Source: Polytrichum commune
Lineage: Eukaryota; Streptophyta; Polytrichopsida; Polytrichales; Polytrichaceae
Assembly: GCA_950295325.1 (NCBI GenBank)
Contig: OX485805.1
Span: 20,819,501-20,883,500 of the forward strand
Reading direction: 5' to 3'
DNA: 64,000 nt
Below are positions 38,131 to 50,500 of the stretch, in pieces. The notes beneath the pieces are model-generated. The model was not told the DNA's origin. It saw nothing but the letters and a program-made list of their open reading frames with translations, and searched no databases. The position numbers and the translations under genes are program-made. How positions within the stretch are numbered: the first letter of the stretch is position 1; every line of letters begins with the position of its first letter.

Positions 38131-38350
38131 TACACTAAATATGATATTTAGTGTCATTTACTATTCATGGTTACACATTCCAATATCTTTTTACGATTTA
38201 TGTTTTTTTTTACTAAGTAAAGATGTTAATGTTTTATATTGTCCAAACAACCAATTCGACCTTTGTTGGTTAAAAAAAGAGATGTATATTAAATAATTAT
38301 AGCGTTGTGTAATTAAAAATAGCAAGTGACTAAATATCATATTTAGTGTA
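38131..38350. mobile_element. MITE with palindromic ends (CACTAAAT...ATTTAGTG family), copy 2
   Basis: Begins TACACTAAATATGATATTTA, itself palindromic, and ends ACTAAATATCATATTTAGTG. Its reverse complement matches 18994-19213 along the length, including TTGTTTGGACA and ACATCTTTACTTaGTAAA-like segments. About 220 bp, non-coding. Confidence 0.72.
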
Positions 38351-39958
38351 GATAGTATGCACACCAAAGAGTATGATATAACTTAGTTGGTAAAAAAACA
38401 AGAACGTTGGTAGAAAGCTATAGCAACACATAACTCCAAATGGTGACCCACACTAATTAGACAAAATAGTGTAGACCTTGAAGGTCTGAGCGATCAAAGG
38501 AATTTAAACAAATGAAAAATCTAGATGGCATCTACATGGTAGCAAATGGGATAATGCTTCATGATGTACCAAATATCACATTAGGACCGTCAAAAAGGGG
38601 TGGGTCTAACTTGGAACTAATGATTGTGACAATCAATCAAATTGCCATCAGCTCTTAGTAATATTATACTATGATGTTGGGGACCGAACCCAAACATATG
38701 TTGCGGTGCTTGAACATCGTCCAATTTCACTTCACACTAAACTAGAGGGCCCATTAGTTGCAAAAATCAAACTCTTTCCGACCATAAGGTAGAAATTTTG
38801 AAAAACGACGAAAATAAGTGGATTCTGCTAGAAAGAGTGGCTTGAAATTTGTGTAATATTTTATAGAGATGGAGTAGAGAAAATGATGAGGAAGGCAAGT
38901 TGTTTCATAAATTTATTTCTTGTAAAGAATTAGTCACATTTTCCCAAAAAGGCACATCAAGTCAAACCCCCTACTTGTACATTAGAGTCTCCCCAACTTG
39001 AGCATCAAATGCACACAAAATGGTTAACTCAATGATACCCAATAGTGATTGTAAGTGGTGTGAAAGAGCACCTATCCAACCATCACTACATCCTTTTCGG
39101 GCTACCACTTTTACAATCAGCCATTTTGGATCCAGACAAGAATCATTCTACCCCTAGCTAGTCTAGTGCACCAGCAATGGTCATTCATTGTCTTCGGTTT
39201 CCCTACCCTTCGGCCTTTGTACGATTTTCGAGAGCCCCTGTGATTGTCGGCTGGGACGAACCAACATGTACACTGGTTCTTGGGAGGCAAGGGTTTAGGC
39301 ATCCAACAGGGAACGACTGAGTGTATGGATGGGTGGGTTCGCCCAAATCTTAAAAGGGGGCCTACTTAGGCAGCAGGCCTTGACACAGAGCGAGGTGTAA
39401 AACAATCCTTGCCTTGCTGCCGCTGGCAACACCTGGTGTTCCAGAGCAAAGCAAAAGTGTCTCGCACCCCACTGTCCACGACACAGAGATCACACCGCTC
39501 ACCATCCACGGCCCACATTGTGCCAGAAATGCACCACACCCCTTGCCCTTCCTCAGGATGTGAGTCTTGTGGGCCTCCTCACTCTAGCCCTTGCACCTTT
39601 CCATTGTCCCAGACTCCTCACTCATCAGGCGCGGGATTGTATGTAACTCAGTATTGCAGAGTGGTATAGTAAGGAACTCACTCCTGGTTGCATTCCTCTT
39701 TCTACTGTCCAACCATCAGAGCAAGCACCTGGGAGACCAGATTACAAATTCGTAGGCATTAGCCGGCATAAACGGTGGCAGAGATTCTTTTCTTCCAGTG
39801 AAATTTGTTGGGCTTTCAATACCATTTTTTAGTACAGACAGGCAGAGACAGACAGACAGCGCACGGTACCTCCAGAGGCCAAAGGTTTTGGTTTTGGTTT
39901 TGATCAAGGAAGAAGGGTGTCAGGAAGCAACTTACTTGGGAAGCAAATTGGACAGAAG
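38351..39958. other. gene-free DNA and 5' region of the DnaJ-like gene
   Basis: No gene recognised. From 39380 the DNA is richer in C+G. A CAGA/CAGG microsatellite at 39836-39860 lies in what is probably the 5' UTR of the gene starting at 39959. Confidence 0.45.
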
Positions 39959-40264
39959 ATGTCGCCAGGAGCAATGTTGCAGGTAGTGCAGGGAGCTTCG
40001 GTGTTGGCGGGGGCATGGATGATCAAGTCAATCATGGAGGCAGAGGAGCCCATGGCGGGGGGTTACGGACGCTGTGCCACTTGCAATGGCACAAGGAAAG
40101 TTCCCTGTCTGTGCACCAGATGGTCTGACAACGATGTGGGATGCAGTAGCTGCGGTGGTTCGGGCTCCACAACCTGTAACAGCTGTGGGGGATCTGGCAC
40201 TGGGAGGCCAATTCCCGTCCAAATTCGAGCTTCGAGTGTACCTGGAAACGGCAGACAACAATGA
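39959..40264 (+). CDS. small DnaJ-type zinc-finger protein (plant DnaJ-like, cf. Arabidopsis At5g43260 type)
   Basis: A one-exon gene for 101 residues. The start is the first in-frame ATG (39959), giving MSPGAMLQVVQGAS. A short hydrophobic stretch (about 7-26) precedes a DnaJ-type Cys-rich domain: CATC (39-42), CLC (50-52), then CSSCGGSG (62-69) and CNSCGGSG (73-80). The RWSDNDVG and GTGRP signatures are typical of the small plant DnaJ-like proteins of about 100 residues that lack a J domain. Relatives act as redox or assembly chaperones, some in plastids. No clear transit peptide is seen here, so location and client are not known. The GTG-initiated extension upstream is not needed. Family assignment rests on remembered motif pattern and length. 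Confidence 0.88.
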   Translation: MSPGAMLQVVQGASVLAGAWMIKSIMEAEEPMAGGYGRCATCNGTRKVPCLCTRWSDNDVGCSSCGGSGSTTCNSCGGSGTGRPIPVQIRASSVPGNGRQQ

Positions 40265-42055
40265 GAACAATCCAAATCATCACAGTGCAGTTTGAGGATG
40301 GAGTTAGAAGCCCTTACGAGATGGGCAGCTTGCCAGGGCTCTGCAGTTTTGATTGATTGATTGCTCACAATTTCATCTTGATTTTAGTACGCATATTCTG
40401 GGAGGTCAAGTTTCATGTATACCATCAGCGGCAGCTCCGTTTTGGAGCATGACGACCGACATCTTTTTGTACATACGTCGTGAGTGAGGAGGAGGTGGTG
40501 GTGTATCCGTGCCGAACAAAGCGAACAAAGCGAACAACGGAAGAAACCTGTCCAGATCCTTCGTCCATTTTTTTTGTAATCTTTTCAGAGATTCATTGCA
40601 CTTTCCCACCCGAAAGTCCGAAGTTGTTGTAGGTAGTCCGAGTTTTTTCTTTTTTCTTTTTTTTCTAGTACAATATACAGGTCCTAGTGATGATGAGAAC
40701 AGCACAATTTGCCCATGAAGCTAAGCAGGTCAATCTCATGTCAGAACGTGGGAAACATGACCTACCGCTTCTGCTGTGGAGATATCCCCCACACAATTTG
40801 TGTACATAGTAAAAATATATACTTGACAGCATGATGATGGCTGTAAATTTTTTTTTTGAAAGGCTCCCCCGATTTTCTAATCTCCTTTCCTCCATGTCAT
40901 TTGAATGGGTTTGTGGTGATAATGGATCGGAAGTGGGAAATTTTGCTTTATTTAGCATGTTGGAGTGCAATGTGTGAAATCTGGAAGTTTACAAGTCGTG
41001 CCAGTGATCAATCGTTATTATCATTCAAGTTCTCCGCACATTATAAGGCTCATTGTTATTAGCTTCATTGCTGAATTCGGCTGCAGCTAACTTAGCGGTA
41101 ACCCTAAATCAAACAGAAAAAGATGACCCAATCATGCTACCTTATTTTTAGTGCACACACTTGTGGCGCCGGTTACCCGATTCTCACCCTCCCCCAACTC
41201 ACACAATCATCGCACATCCTTTACAAACCTCCCAATACAGCAAAACCCTGCTGTCTTCCCTACCAACTACGTCATTGCCAAATCTGTTTGTCATGTAGAA
41301 ATCATTCGAGATAATGCAGTACAAAATTGGACAAACATTGTGTTCTATTACACATCTACACTACCTTCGATGCACATGTGTAATTCGCATAATGCTTGAC
41401 CGGATTTGAGAGGACACTGGGATAAAAGAAGCCACTTACCTCCACGCTCTAGATTATAGGTCCACTTCTGAGAGATCATTTCGCTTCCGCAATTTTTGCC
41501 TTCTGCATTGAAGCAAAGGCAGAGCATTAATTTTAGGTTTCAGCTGCAGCCCTCCCACCATCCTCAGTTCTTGAACCTTCAAATCATTTCTCTACTCCAA
41601 GCTTCTCGTATGGATAATCACCTTGCGCTGGCTTAAAAAGAAGAGTGACATTCCTTGGAGGTTCACACCATTTTCTCTCTTTCCTAGTGACGTTGGTCGC
41701 CTCATTCTCGTTACCATGAAAGTATGTTGAGGTCGATTGAACTGCTGCACATCCATGAAAGAGTCTCACACATGGGCTGGAAGTACTGTTGCAACTGCTC
41801 GTTGAAACATCATAATATTCATGCGATTTCATATGTTCAATTGTTTGCTTTACATGATATTTAAAAGCGGGCAATCTAGTACTATATTTGAATTTCACTG
41901 CTTCAACGTAAAGTTTCTAAATCTTCGTTTACAATCCTGCTTTTGACGGTAAAATTTATCATCTGAGATAGGTTGAATTGAACACAGCAGATTGGAGAGG
42001 AACTTAAACACTTCCGCTCAGAAGGTCATCAGCGGTATCATCATCGCAGCACAAA
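40265..42055. other. intergenic region between the DnaJ-like and ACOS5-like genes
   Basis: No gene recognised. It probably contains the 3' UTR of the small zinc-finger gene (to about 40700) and the promoter and 5' UTR of the acyl-CoA synthetase. Short open frames have no known domain. An A run lies at 40848-40857 (as T on this strand). Confidence 0.45.
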
Positions 42056-45000
42056 ATGGTGTCCCCTATTGATCTGATCCATGCCGATGATGCTACTACT
42101 ACTTCGACTACACGACCTTCAAAAGAGCACATCTTCAAAAGTATGATGCCCTTAAACCCTATCCCAAACACAGGAATCACGCTTCACCAATACGTCCTAC
42201 ATGACATCGAGAAGCATGTGAACAGAGTAGCACTTGTGGACACATCTGACGGACGGCAATACACATACGGCGAGGTACAAAGATTGGCCAAGAATGTGGC
42301 AGCCGGGATGGCAAACCAATTCAACATCAAGAAGGGGGACGTTGTCTTCATTCTCTTGCCCAATGTTGCCGAGTACTTCATCTTTGTCTTGGGAATCATT
42401 TCCATTGGGGCAGTGTTCTCGGGGTCCAACCCTTCCGCACATCTGTCCGAGATTGCAAAGCAGGTGGAAGACTCCGAGGCTAAGCTCATCATCACCAACT
42501 CCAAGGCTTATGAGAAAGTGAACAATCTCGGTCTCCCTGTGGTGATCTTGGGCGATCATGAGGGTTTACAATCATCATCATCTCCAGGGACGACACACTC
42601 TTACCTAACCCTATTCAAAGCAGATGGCTCTTTAGCCCCCGAGGTTGAAATCTCTCAATATGATGTATGTGCATTGCCATACTCATCCGGCACCACAGGT
42701 GTGTCCAAAGGGGTTATGCTCACTCACAGGAACCTCGTTACAAATCTGTGTCAGACATTGGCAGACATCGAGCGTGCATTGGCCAGCGGGGCAATCCCGG
42801 AGGGTGAAAGTGTGACGCTGGGACTCATGCCCTTTTTCCACATCTATGGCATCAGTGGCATTTGCTGTGCTTCCATGCGATTGAAGGGAAAAGTTTTGGT
42901 TATGGCCAGGTACTTACTTAGTACTTACATATTCATATCTACCATACCATACTGGCAAGCCGTTAACAGTTACCGTTAGCTTGCAATGTCCGCTCCTGTT
43001 CTTCTGAGGGGACATTCCTTCTTAGGTTTTTCCGACCAAGTCTGACTCCACCATTGCAGTCAGGTCTGGTCAGAGGGTAGAGTACTGCACTTGTCATTAT
43101 CAGATGGAAGTGGATCACCAAGGATATCTAAGTAGCAGCGTGGAGATGACGTACAAGAAATTCTTTAGTCCTTTAATGTTACCCTAATGATTTTCTTGCA
43201 AGGATTACTTACAAGAGTATGTTATTAACCAAGGAGGGCCGAGTATGTGTGTGTCAGATACAATTTCGATGAATTTTTGGACGCTCTGTTGAGGCATGGT
43301 GTGACGCATGCGCCGTTGGTGCCGCCTATTCTCCTACAGCTTGTCAAGAACAATCTGGGAGCACATTTTGACCAGACGAAGTTGAAACTGAAGACAGTGT
43401 TGACAGCAGCTGCCCCTCTGGGCACGGAACTGCAGAAAGCGTTCGAGTCCAAGTTCCCAGGGGTTGAGGTGCAACAGGTCATGCAACAGATTACCTCCCT
43501 CGAAATTGAGTCAACATATAATTGCAGACATGGATGCAGGTTCCACGATATGTCATCCTATCCCATTGTCAATGTCAAATGATGAACGGTTAAACCTCCC
43601 GAAAAACTGAAACCGGCTTCCTTGACCTACCTACTCAATCTACCTATCTATGCCTCAAAAGTCAGTCTCCATAGCTGCGTGGGTCTCTTAGTCCTCCACT
43701 GATTATCGTACTCCCCAAAATCTGACGGCATGCATGGTTGGAGTACAAATCTGCAGGCGTATGGATTGACCGAGTACAGCTGCATCACCATCACGCACTG
43801 TGATCCAAGTCATGGCAGACGGCCTGCCAAGCCTGGATCTGTTGGATTCCTTGTTCCAGGGATCGAGCTCAAATTCGTCGACCAACACACCGGACTCTCA
43901 CTGCCTGTCAACGAACCCGGGGAGTTGTGTGTCCGTGGCGAGTCTTGCATGAAGGGTAAGGAAATCCAGTGAATCCTTCCGTATCCTCGTCAATCTGTAA
44001 GCGAATTTTCCATTCTCAGCAAATGGAAACAACCCACCATCGTCGGATCCGCAAGCAACGGCATTCCACCGTAAAAACAAAATTTCCTTTTAGTTTCCTA
44101 AAACCCTCAATACAAAACTCTTAAGAATAAATATAATTTTTAAAAGATGGACTTTCTAACATCAAAGTCGTTGTAGTATAGTGGTAAGTATTCCCGCCTG
44201 TCACGCGGGTGACCCGGGTTCGATCCCCGGCAGCGGCGTTACTTCTGCCTTTTTGGTTTCCTCAGGTTCATTTTAGCAAAAGAGATACTGTACCTCCGGT
44301 GGAATATTAGTGACTTGGTAGTAGTCGTTTTGGGGCATTTGAGAATTTTCTGGAGAACTAGCTACAGAAATGACTTTGTGGGAGTTTTTTTTTTTCCTTT
44401 TTCTTTTTCTAAACGATTTTTTCATCCAGTTGTCATGAGAAAGGCATTTAAGGATTTTCTGGACAATTCGGAAGAGAAGTGCCTTTGTAGTGTGTTTATT
44501 TTGGTCATCATGGGATTGGCATGGCATTTGAGGATTTTTCTGGAGCATTGATGAGAGGATGTGGGTCAGGGTACTTCAAGAATCCGTTGGCTACTGCAGC
44601 AACTGTGGACTCCGAAGGTTGGCTCCACACAGGTGATGTTGGGTACATTGACGAGGATGGAGATGTTTTCATAGTGGAGCGCATCAAAGAGCTCATCAAA
44701 TACAAAGGCTTTCAGGTACTTCACACCTATTCTGGTGAAGTGTAGTAAAGTGGTCAAAACTTGGGGATTGGAGGCCCAAACATGTCCATTGTGCTGCTAA
44801 GAATATTCGAAAATGAACACCTTAAAAATACCTCAGCAAAACTCAGTCAAGGATTAGAATTGTTACACCAGCACTAGTCATGAACGAATATTGCAAAAAT
44901 CAAAATAAAAATTGAAGAAAATCAATGGAAGAAAACTTTATATATAAATAGGCTTGTACTGAGCAGGAAAGAACTACCTGGTCATGAGCGTAGGAGACTA

Positions 45001-45812
45001 ACCAGCTTGTTATTCATGAGAGCTAAGTCACAGACTTAGTGAAACCTTTCGAGGTGCACAAGGGCGCCTCAAAACTTGCAATTGGTGGAGTTCTCATGCA
45101 AAAGAGGCCAATCCAGAAAGTTTATGATTAGATCGGTTTGCACCTTATGGACAGGTCCCTCCAGCTGAGCTTGAAGCAATATTGATATCCCACCCAGCAA
45201 TAGCGGATGCTGCAGTCATACCGTAAGTCCCCCTCACCCTTGTGTTGCATTTAATATATATACCTACGTCATGTGTAATTCAAATGCATTACAGTGGTAC
45301 GCTTCTTCTTCTTCTTCTTCTTTTCCTCTGCTGTTTGTCATCTAAAATAATCACGGAGTCTATACTGAGTAGACCTGTTCTTATAGCAACCTGTTTCTCT
45401 TCTATATAATGTTCATACTATGCAGGATTCCCGATGAAGAGGCAGGTGAAATTCCAGCAGCCTGTGTTGTTCTCAAGCAGGACACCTTCATATCTTCCAA
45501 GGAAATCAAAGAATTTGTGGCCTCTAAGGTGCTATGTATATCCATCCTTGATCCTCGGGCATTACATGAAGTTCCTTCAAAGCTCGTGACATTCATTTAC
45601 CACTCATGCTGCTCAGACAAATGTAAACTTGTTCTCCACAATTACTGAACATGTTTGGTGGCATGTAGCAACAGGTAGCAAGCTACAAACAGGTGAGGCA
45701 TGTGCAGTTCCTCCCCTCCATACCCAAGTCTTCATCTGGCAAGATTTTACGACGGGTGCTTAAGGATCAAGTCATGAAGAAGCAAGCATCACCAGATACT
45801 ATTTGCCACTGA
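42056..45812 (+). CDS. ACOS5: ACOS5-type fatty acyl-CoA synthetase (4CL-like), 7 exons
   Basis: An ATP-dependent CoA ligase of the ANL superfamily. ACOS5 relatives activate medium/long-chain (hydroxy) fatty acids for sporopollenin of pollen and spore walls. Exons 42056-42909, 43258-43477, 43757-43955, 44570-44715, 45155-45222, 45426-45528 and 45669-45812 join in frame to 577 residues. Visible motifs: P-loop [10 protein letters not shown] (210-219), [17 protein letters not shown] (359-364), GELCVRG (413-419), HTGD (444-447), [13 protein letters not shown] (461-473) and the C-terminal catalytic lysine in SSGKILRR (Lys555). The runs [16 protein letters not shown] and TAAAPLG, with YGLTE-SCIT, point to the ACOS5 clade rather than true 4CL. 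The residue before the hinge Arg is Glu (VERIKE), where Asp is usual. The C terminus (TICH) is not a peroxisomal signal. Intron 3 carries a tRNA-Asp gene. The substrate is inferred from family. Confidence 0.93.
44167..44238 (+). tRNA. tRNA-Asp(GTC): tRNA-Asp (anticodon GUC)
   Basis: A 72-nt cloverleaf. The acceptor stem GTCGTTG pairs with CAGCGGC with allowed G-U pairs, discriminator G. The D arm holds the A box TAGTATAGTGGTAAG; the anticodon arm is CCCGCCTGTCACGCGGG with GTC in the loop; the T arm CCGGGTTCGATCCCCGG holds the B box. No intron and no encoded CCA. A T5 run at 44250-44254 is a suitable pol III stop. It sits on the same strand within intron 3 of the ACOS5-type gene. Confidence 0.98.
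44250..44254 (+). terminator. pol III terminator of the tRNA-Asp gene
   Basis: TTTTT starting 12 nt after the tRNA 3' end, the usual RNA polymerase III termination signal. Confidence 0.7.
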
Positions 45813-46345
45813 TGGTGATAGAATACAAACACTACCTAACCTCTTACTCCAAAGACAGGAGCCTTACAATAAATTACCATCCCAGGAACTCCCTTCACCA
45901 CTATTCGCAGATTTTATTGATTATGTATCTCTTTTGTTCAACAATGCACTGAAGACAGAAACCTGATATTGGCGTCTGTTGAACCAGCTGATAAATTTCA
46001 ACACTCTGCTTCCTTTGGAAATGCACATTATCTAGTCTTGCACATCCAGAGAAGGACATTAGCAAAGGACAGCATAATTAGGGGGAAGACTTCTCAATGA
46101 AGACGATATGAATTTTGTACGCTGAAGTTGATACCCAGTGAGTTCTGATCTTGAAAATATTCATAAATTGTGCTAGAGCATATAGGTGTCGATATCGGTA
46201 TTAAAGGGTATGATACCGGGTTCAAGTATAGTATAACAGACATATCCATATTGGTATCTGTGTGGAACCACACAGGAGTGGTATACATCTCATGGTCCCA
46301 GAATTTGCTTCTGAATAGAAAGGAATCTACAAACTCCTCTCCTAT
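45813..46345. other. 3' flank of the ACOS5-type gene
   Basis: Probably 3' UTR followed by intergenic DNA. Around 46175-46260 there are GATATCGG/GATACCGG/GGTATC motifs similar to those near 25080-25260. No gene recognised. Confidence 0.4.
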
Positions 46346-46349
46346 GATA

Positions 46350-46690
46350 TTATCCATAAAGTCTCTCAAAAAGAGACAAAAGTGTAGGTTTAATCCTTCT
46401 TTAAGAAAACTTTCTATCAAGAACTAGTTAGCTTGTCGTACATTGGAGCCTATTTTGAAAGTTGGGTGAAACTTTTGGGACCTCCTCTTTCCACCTCTCA
46501 AATTTTGAGAAAATTTTAAGATATAAAATAGGGTATGTGCATGGGACCCACCGTCCTAGTCCCCAATCAGCCTATGCAAGGCTAGCTTGGCCCACCCATC
46601 TTAGTAGGACAAGTTAGAAAGCAAATTTTTAATAACCCAAGATCACTCTTTGTGTATAGGAATTCAAGCATTAAGAAAACTTGAGTGACT
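46350..46690 (+). repeat. tRNA-like dispersed repeat (SINE candidate), copy 3
   Basis: Head hairpin AGTCTCTC-AAAA-AGAGAC, then GTAGGTTTAATCC (degenerate B box), CTTTAAGAAAACTTTCT, TTTCCACCTCTCAAATTTTG, GCATGGGACCC, AAGGCTAGCTTGGCCCACCC and AATAACCC, in the same order as 14470-14800. It lies between two convergent genes, ACOS5-type (+) and NRPC7 (-). Confidence 0.68.
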
Positions 46691-47597
46691 TTGTGTATGA
46701 GAACTGAAGGTTTGGGACTAAACCCATGGTTTCATCCCCTTTACAAATAACTCTAATATCCCACACATAAATATCTTGTAATCTTAGAAATCTCTTCTGA
46801 ATTAAAGGTGATGCAATTTCTGAATGAATTTCATAGTAAACTTTGCCTATGTATCCTCTCAAGATTGCACCCCCGTATTCAGATATAGCAATAGCAAAAT
46901 GGTAGGATCACACTCTGACCGTCATATATGTAGGTCAAGATATAGATTAACCGGTACTCTCATTTCCAGTAGCAAGTATACCAGAGAGATGACCACCAAA
47001 ATCCTTACAGGGAAAACCTACAACAATCTGAAAGTGCAGACATGTACACCATTCAGAGGGAATATGATCTAATCTCACAAAAAGAAGCAATGAATACCTC
47101 TTATGGCAAAGAAGGTGTACAAGGTAAATGCAATTGACATAAGTGGTTTACCATCAAAATTTGATGAGGATGCTGGCCAATTCACTTTTGCTTCTGTCAT
47201 TTAGGCTTGGCAGTTCATAGCCTCCACAGTTTGTCCAGATTGTGCACTTGCAACTCATTTAGGCTTCATCTCTACATCTGAGTTTCTGCTCCACTGCATC
47301 CAGTGAAAGGAGGAATTCTATGCCCTAGGCTTCTGGATAGTGTACATAATTCTGTTACCCAAGTGTTTCTCAACTACAATTACACAAGGAGCAATTTATG
47401 TGCCACCTCAAACAACAGAACCCAATGGAAGGGACCTGGAATGTAAACTCTCATCACTGCAAGTTCACTCAGCCGATATGGTACACAATATGCCTCCTCC
47501 TAGATTTGTGAATCAGATAACTAAATCCAGGATTCTTCCCTTCACTAATAAGAATCACAATAAGAAGCATTTTTATATCCAGATAGAATAGCCTGGA
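46691..47597. other. intergenic DNA between convergent genes
   Basis: No gene recognised. The last few hundred bases probably include the 3' UTR of the minus-strand NRPC7 gene. Confidence 0.4.
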
Positions 47598-50500
47598 TCA
47601 ACCCCACCATGAGACAAATCCAAGCCCATCTGCAGTGATATCCCCCTGGCACCATGCAACAAACCAAACAGAAATCCCTTAGTTTGTATTGGCCTGCATT
47701 GCACAAGAAATATTTACTCTGAAGTTATTGGAGCACTCGACTACCACTATATTTTCCTTGGTAAGAAGCCATAACCATTGAGCAAATAAATTCATGATAA
47801 ATCCACTAGAGCCCCAGAATGAGTATCAGGATGTAAGTGTCCATGAAATATGAGATTAAAATAGAGCAATTGGAAGATGTAATAAGGCTACCAAGTAGTA
47901 AGTCCAATGAAACATAACAGCCCGAGAAATGCAAGTAGCAGTCCAGATAACACCCACTGCCATAATCCTCAATGGAACTCTTGAACTCGAATGAATATAA
48001 ATCAACCACAAGGGAATCATGAGAAACAAGACATTCATTAAAAGTTGGTAGAAACTACAAATAATGAACATAAGGCGCACCGTAATAGCCATGGGGGCAA
48101 ATGGCTTTGCGTTCTTTTCTTGCTCAATAGGAATCTGTGGGTACTTCACATTTACCACCCGAAACCGGACCTGCAAGTGAATGCAAAGGATGATGTAGTG
48201 AACAATACAACAATCGTCTAGAAAATTCTTCAGGGTCAATTGGAATGCTCTATCTATGCTAAATCAGCCCTCAATTTATTTTTTAAAAGCTACCATAAAC
48301 ATGTATGTGTGTGATGAAACAAGATATGGAGTAGGGAAATAGCAGCTTACATCTTCCTCCATATCCATGAAGACATCTTGGCCATCATACTTCCAAACCC
48401 ACAGCTTCTCCTCCTCATTACTGCAGGCAGATATAGGAGTTTTGATAAAAAAAATAGTGTCGGATTAAGAAAAACCAGGAGCTCAGTGTGATATAAGAGT
48501 TAGTTGAGGAGAAATATATGATGGGGACTGTTAAATCGATCACACACTGGTTAAACAGTCCATACTCAATACGTAAGGTGTCGACTATGCTCTGACTTGT
48601 CTTCCAAGTTGGCCAAGTTTATTAATTCTAACACAGAACTGATACCTTGCTCCTCTTCATGTATGCAATGAAAAATATAATTTTGACAGGCCATGTGACC
48701 ACATAACGTGTCTCTGTGGTCGTTTTAACAAACTACATGGTCGAATTAACAAATTCCCTATATGATAAGACTACACAGACCATATATCAGAAGTATTTTC
48801 CTTGCAAGGATAAGACAAAATGTATGATTTTTCTATGTCCAGCACTCCTAAGCTACACTGAAGTCCAAGAAGTGGTAGATGGTACAGGAATGCATACAAT
48901 TCAGATGGGTTTCGAAGAAGGTGCTCTGGAATATGGATATCCTCAAAAAAACTGCCCAAAGACACTGCAGAATTGTCCATACCGTCCAATCAGTGTCAAT
49001 AATACCCAACAACCATGGCAATTGCAGAAGGATGGAGTTTGTAGGCCAGTAACCACCTAGATGGCAAGAGTACAAAAGAGAGAACTATTATCAAAAATTC
49101 CAAAAGGTGGTGTATTATGTTATTATTATGCTAAAATTAGACCCAGTGATGTATGATGCAATTATCTTCTAACATGTATGTTACTCTTATGTAACAATTT
49201 TCTTTGTAATACCATAATGCGGCACATGTTCAAAGAAAATAAGAAAATTATGCAATTATGTAATCAGGAAATTATGGTGTTATTTCAAAATTTTATTGTT
49301 TCTAAAAACCAATCCCTGTACACGTTTGTGATGCAGAGAAGGTTGAGTCATACAATAAAGGCCTGTTTTGTCACACCGCTTCAGCTTTGCCAATAACACC
49401 TCACCCACAAATGGACGAAACATGATCAGCCTGAAGTCAACCTATGATTCACCAGCCAAACCCTGCATTAGTCTTCTAATGTGTATTTATTTCCGGTCAT
49501 CATGTTGGCTACATTGTGAACTTTCTCCCATTGGGCGACATGAATTGATCATAGATACTGGAATACAACTTCAGACCATCACCTAGATATAAGTACATAC
49601 TGTTGTTTATTCATAGCCAAGTCTTTTTCATGGAGCCTTCGGCGCCAAGCAATTTGTATTGAGCAAGGTCATGTCACCAAAGAAAAAAAATAGAGATGAA
49701 TGAAGTGCATGATCAGCAGACACCATAGTAGGACAGGTTGGCATTGCTGAAACCAAGTAATCGATAGCCCGACCATGGAACACCTCACCTTGAAGGCTAA
49801 TCCTATATTAGAAACTGACAAAAAATGGCATTACTCTCCTCAAGCAGGACACATCAAGAAATTGTCAGAGGTTAAACTCTACACCTTGCAAGATTTCAAT
49901 ATTGTAAACCCACTAAACCTCAAACCATCAAGTCTAATGTTTCTCAGTTCTTATAATTGGCAAGTAGAGGAAGTTAAGGTACCAACCGTGAAGTGAGGAG
50001 CACCATCTCCAGGAAAGACGAATCCTCCATCTATATTTTTGATGTCATACAATGTCACACAGAGCCCCAGATCCTTCAGAACCTGTTGCAAGCAGCACAA
50101 TGTATGATCGAAATTCAGAAGTCCAATACAAAAGCATCACCAATCATAAAACAAATGAACACAAATTCAACTGAATATAAACCGGCCGAACACTTCAAGT
50201 AGCAGGCACCAATTCATGATTATCTCGTCAAATCTGGCAAACATCACTGGAAGAACAAGAGAAGTCATGGAGGGTGCGATTAAATTAGGATTTGTGAAAG
50301 TCGAGTTGATAAGCAATGGTGGGTTGTATTAGACAAAAGAGTGTGTATGATAGCCTCTAAATTCCCCTAATTCAAACACTACAAGAAAAGAAAGAAAAAA
50401 CAATCATTGTCAAAGTGCAATTGAATTAGGGTTGTAAGAGTGTACTAGAGTTTCTAAGTGATGGTGAGTTGAATTGGATAGAAGAGTGTGTATGATAGAT

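Noticed and set aside
48716-49060. 114-codon plus-strand frame
   Set aside because: It is antisense to exon 4 of the minus-strand NRPC7 gene and to its introns; no domain.
50375-50390. CACTACAAGAAAA, the CACTA terminal sequence, in the NRPC7 intron
   Set aside because: It falls in one unit of the tandem repeat, where the sister units read CACTGGAAGAAAA. It is a chance two-base variant, with no partner end or duplication.
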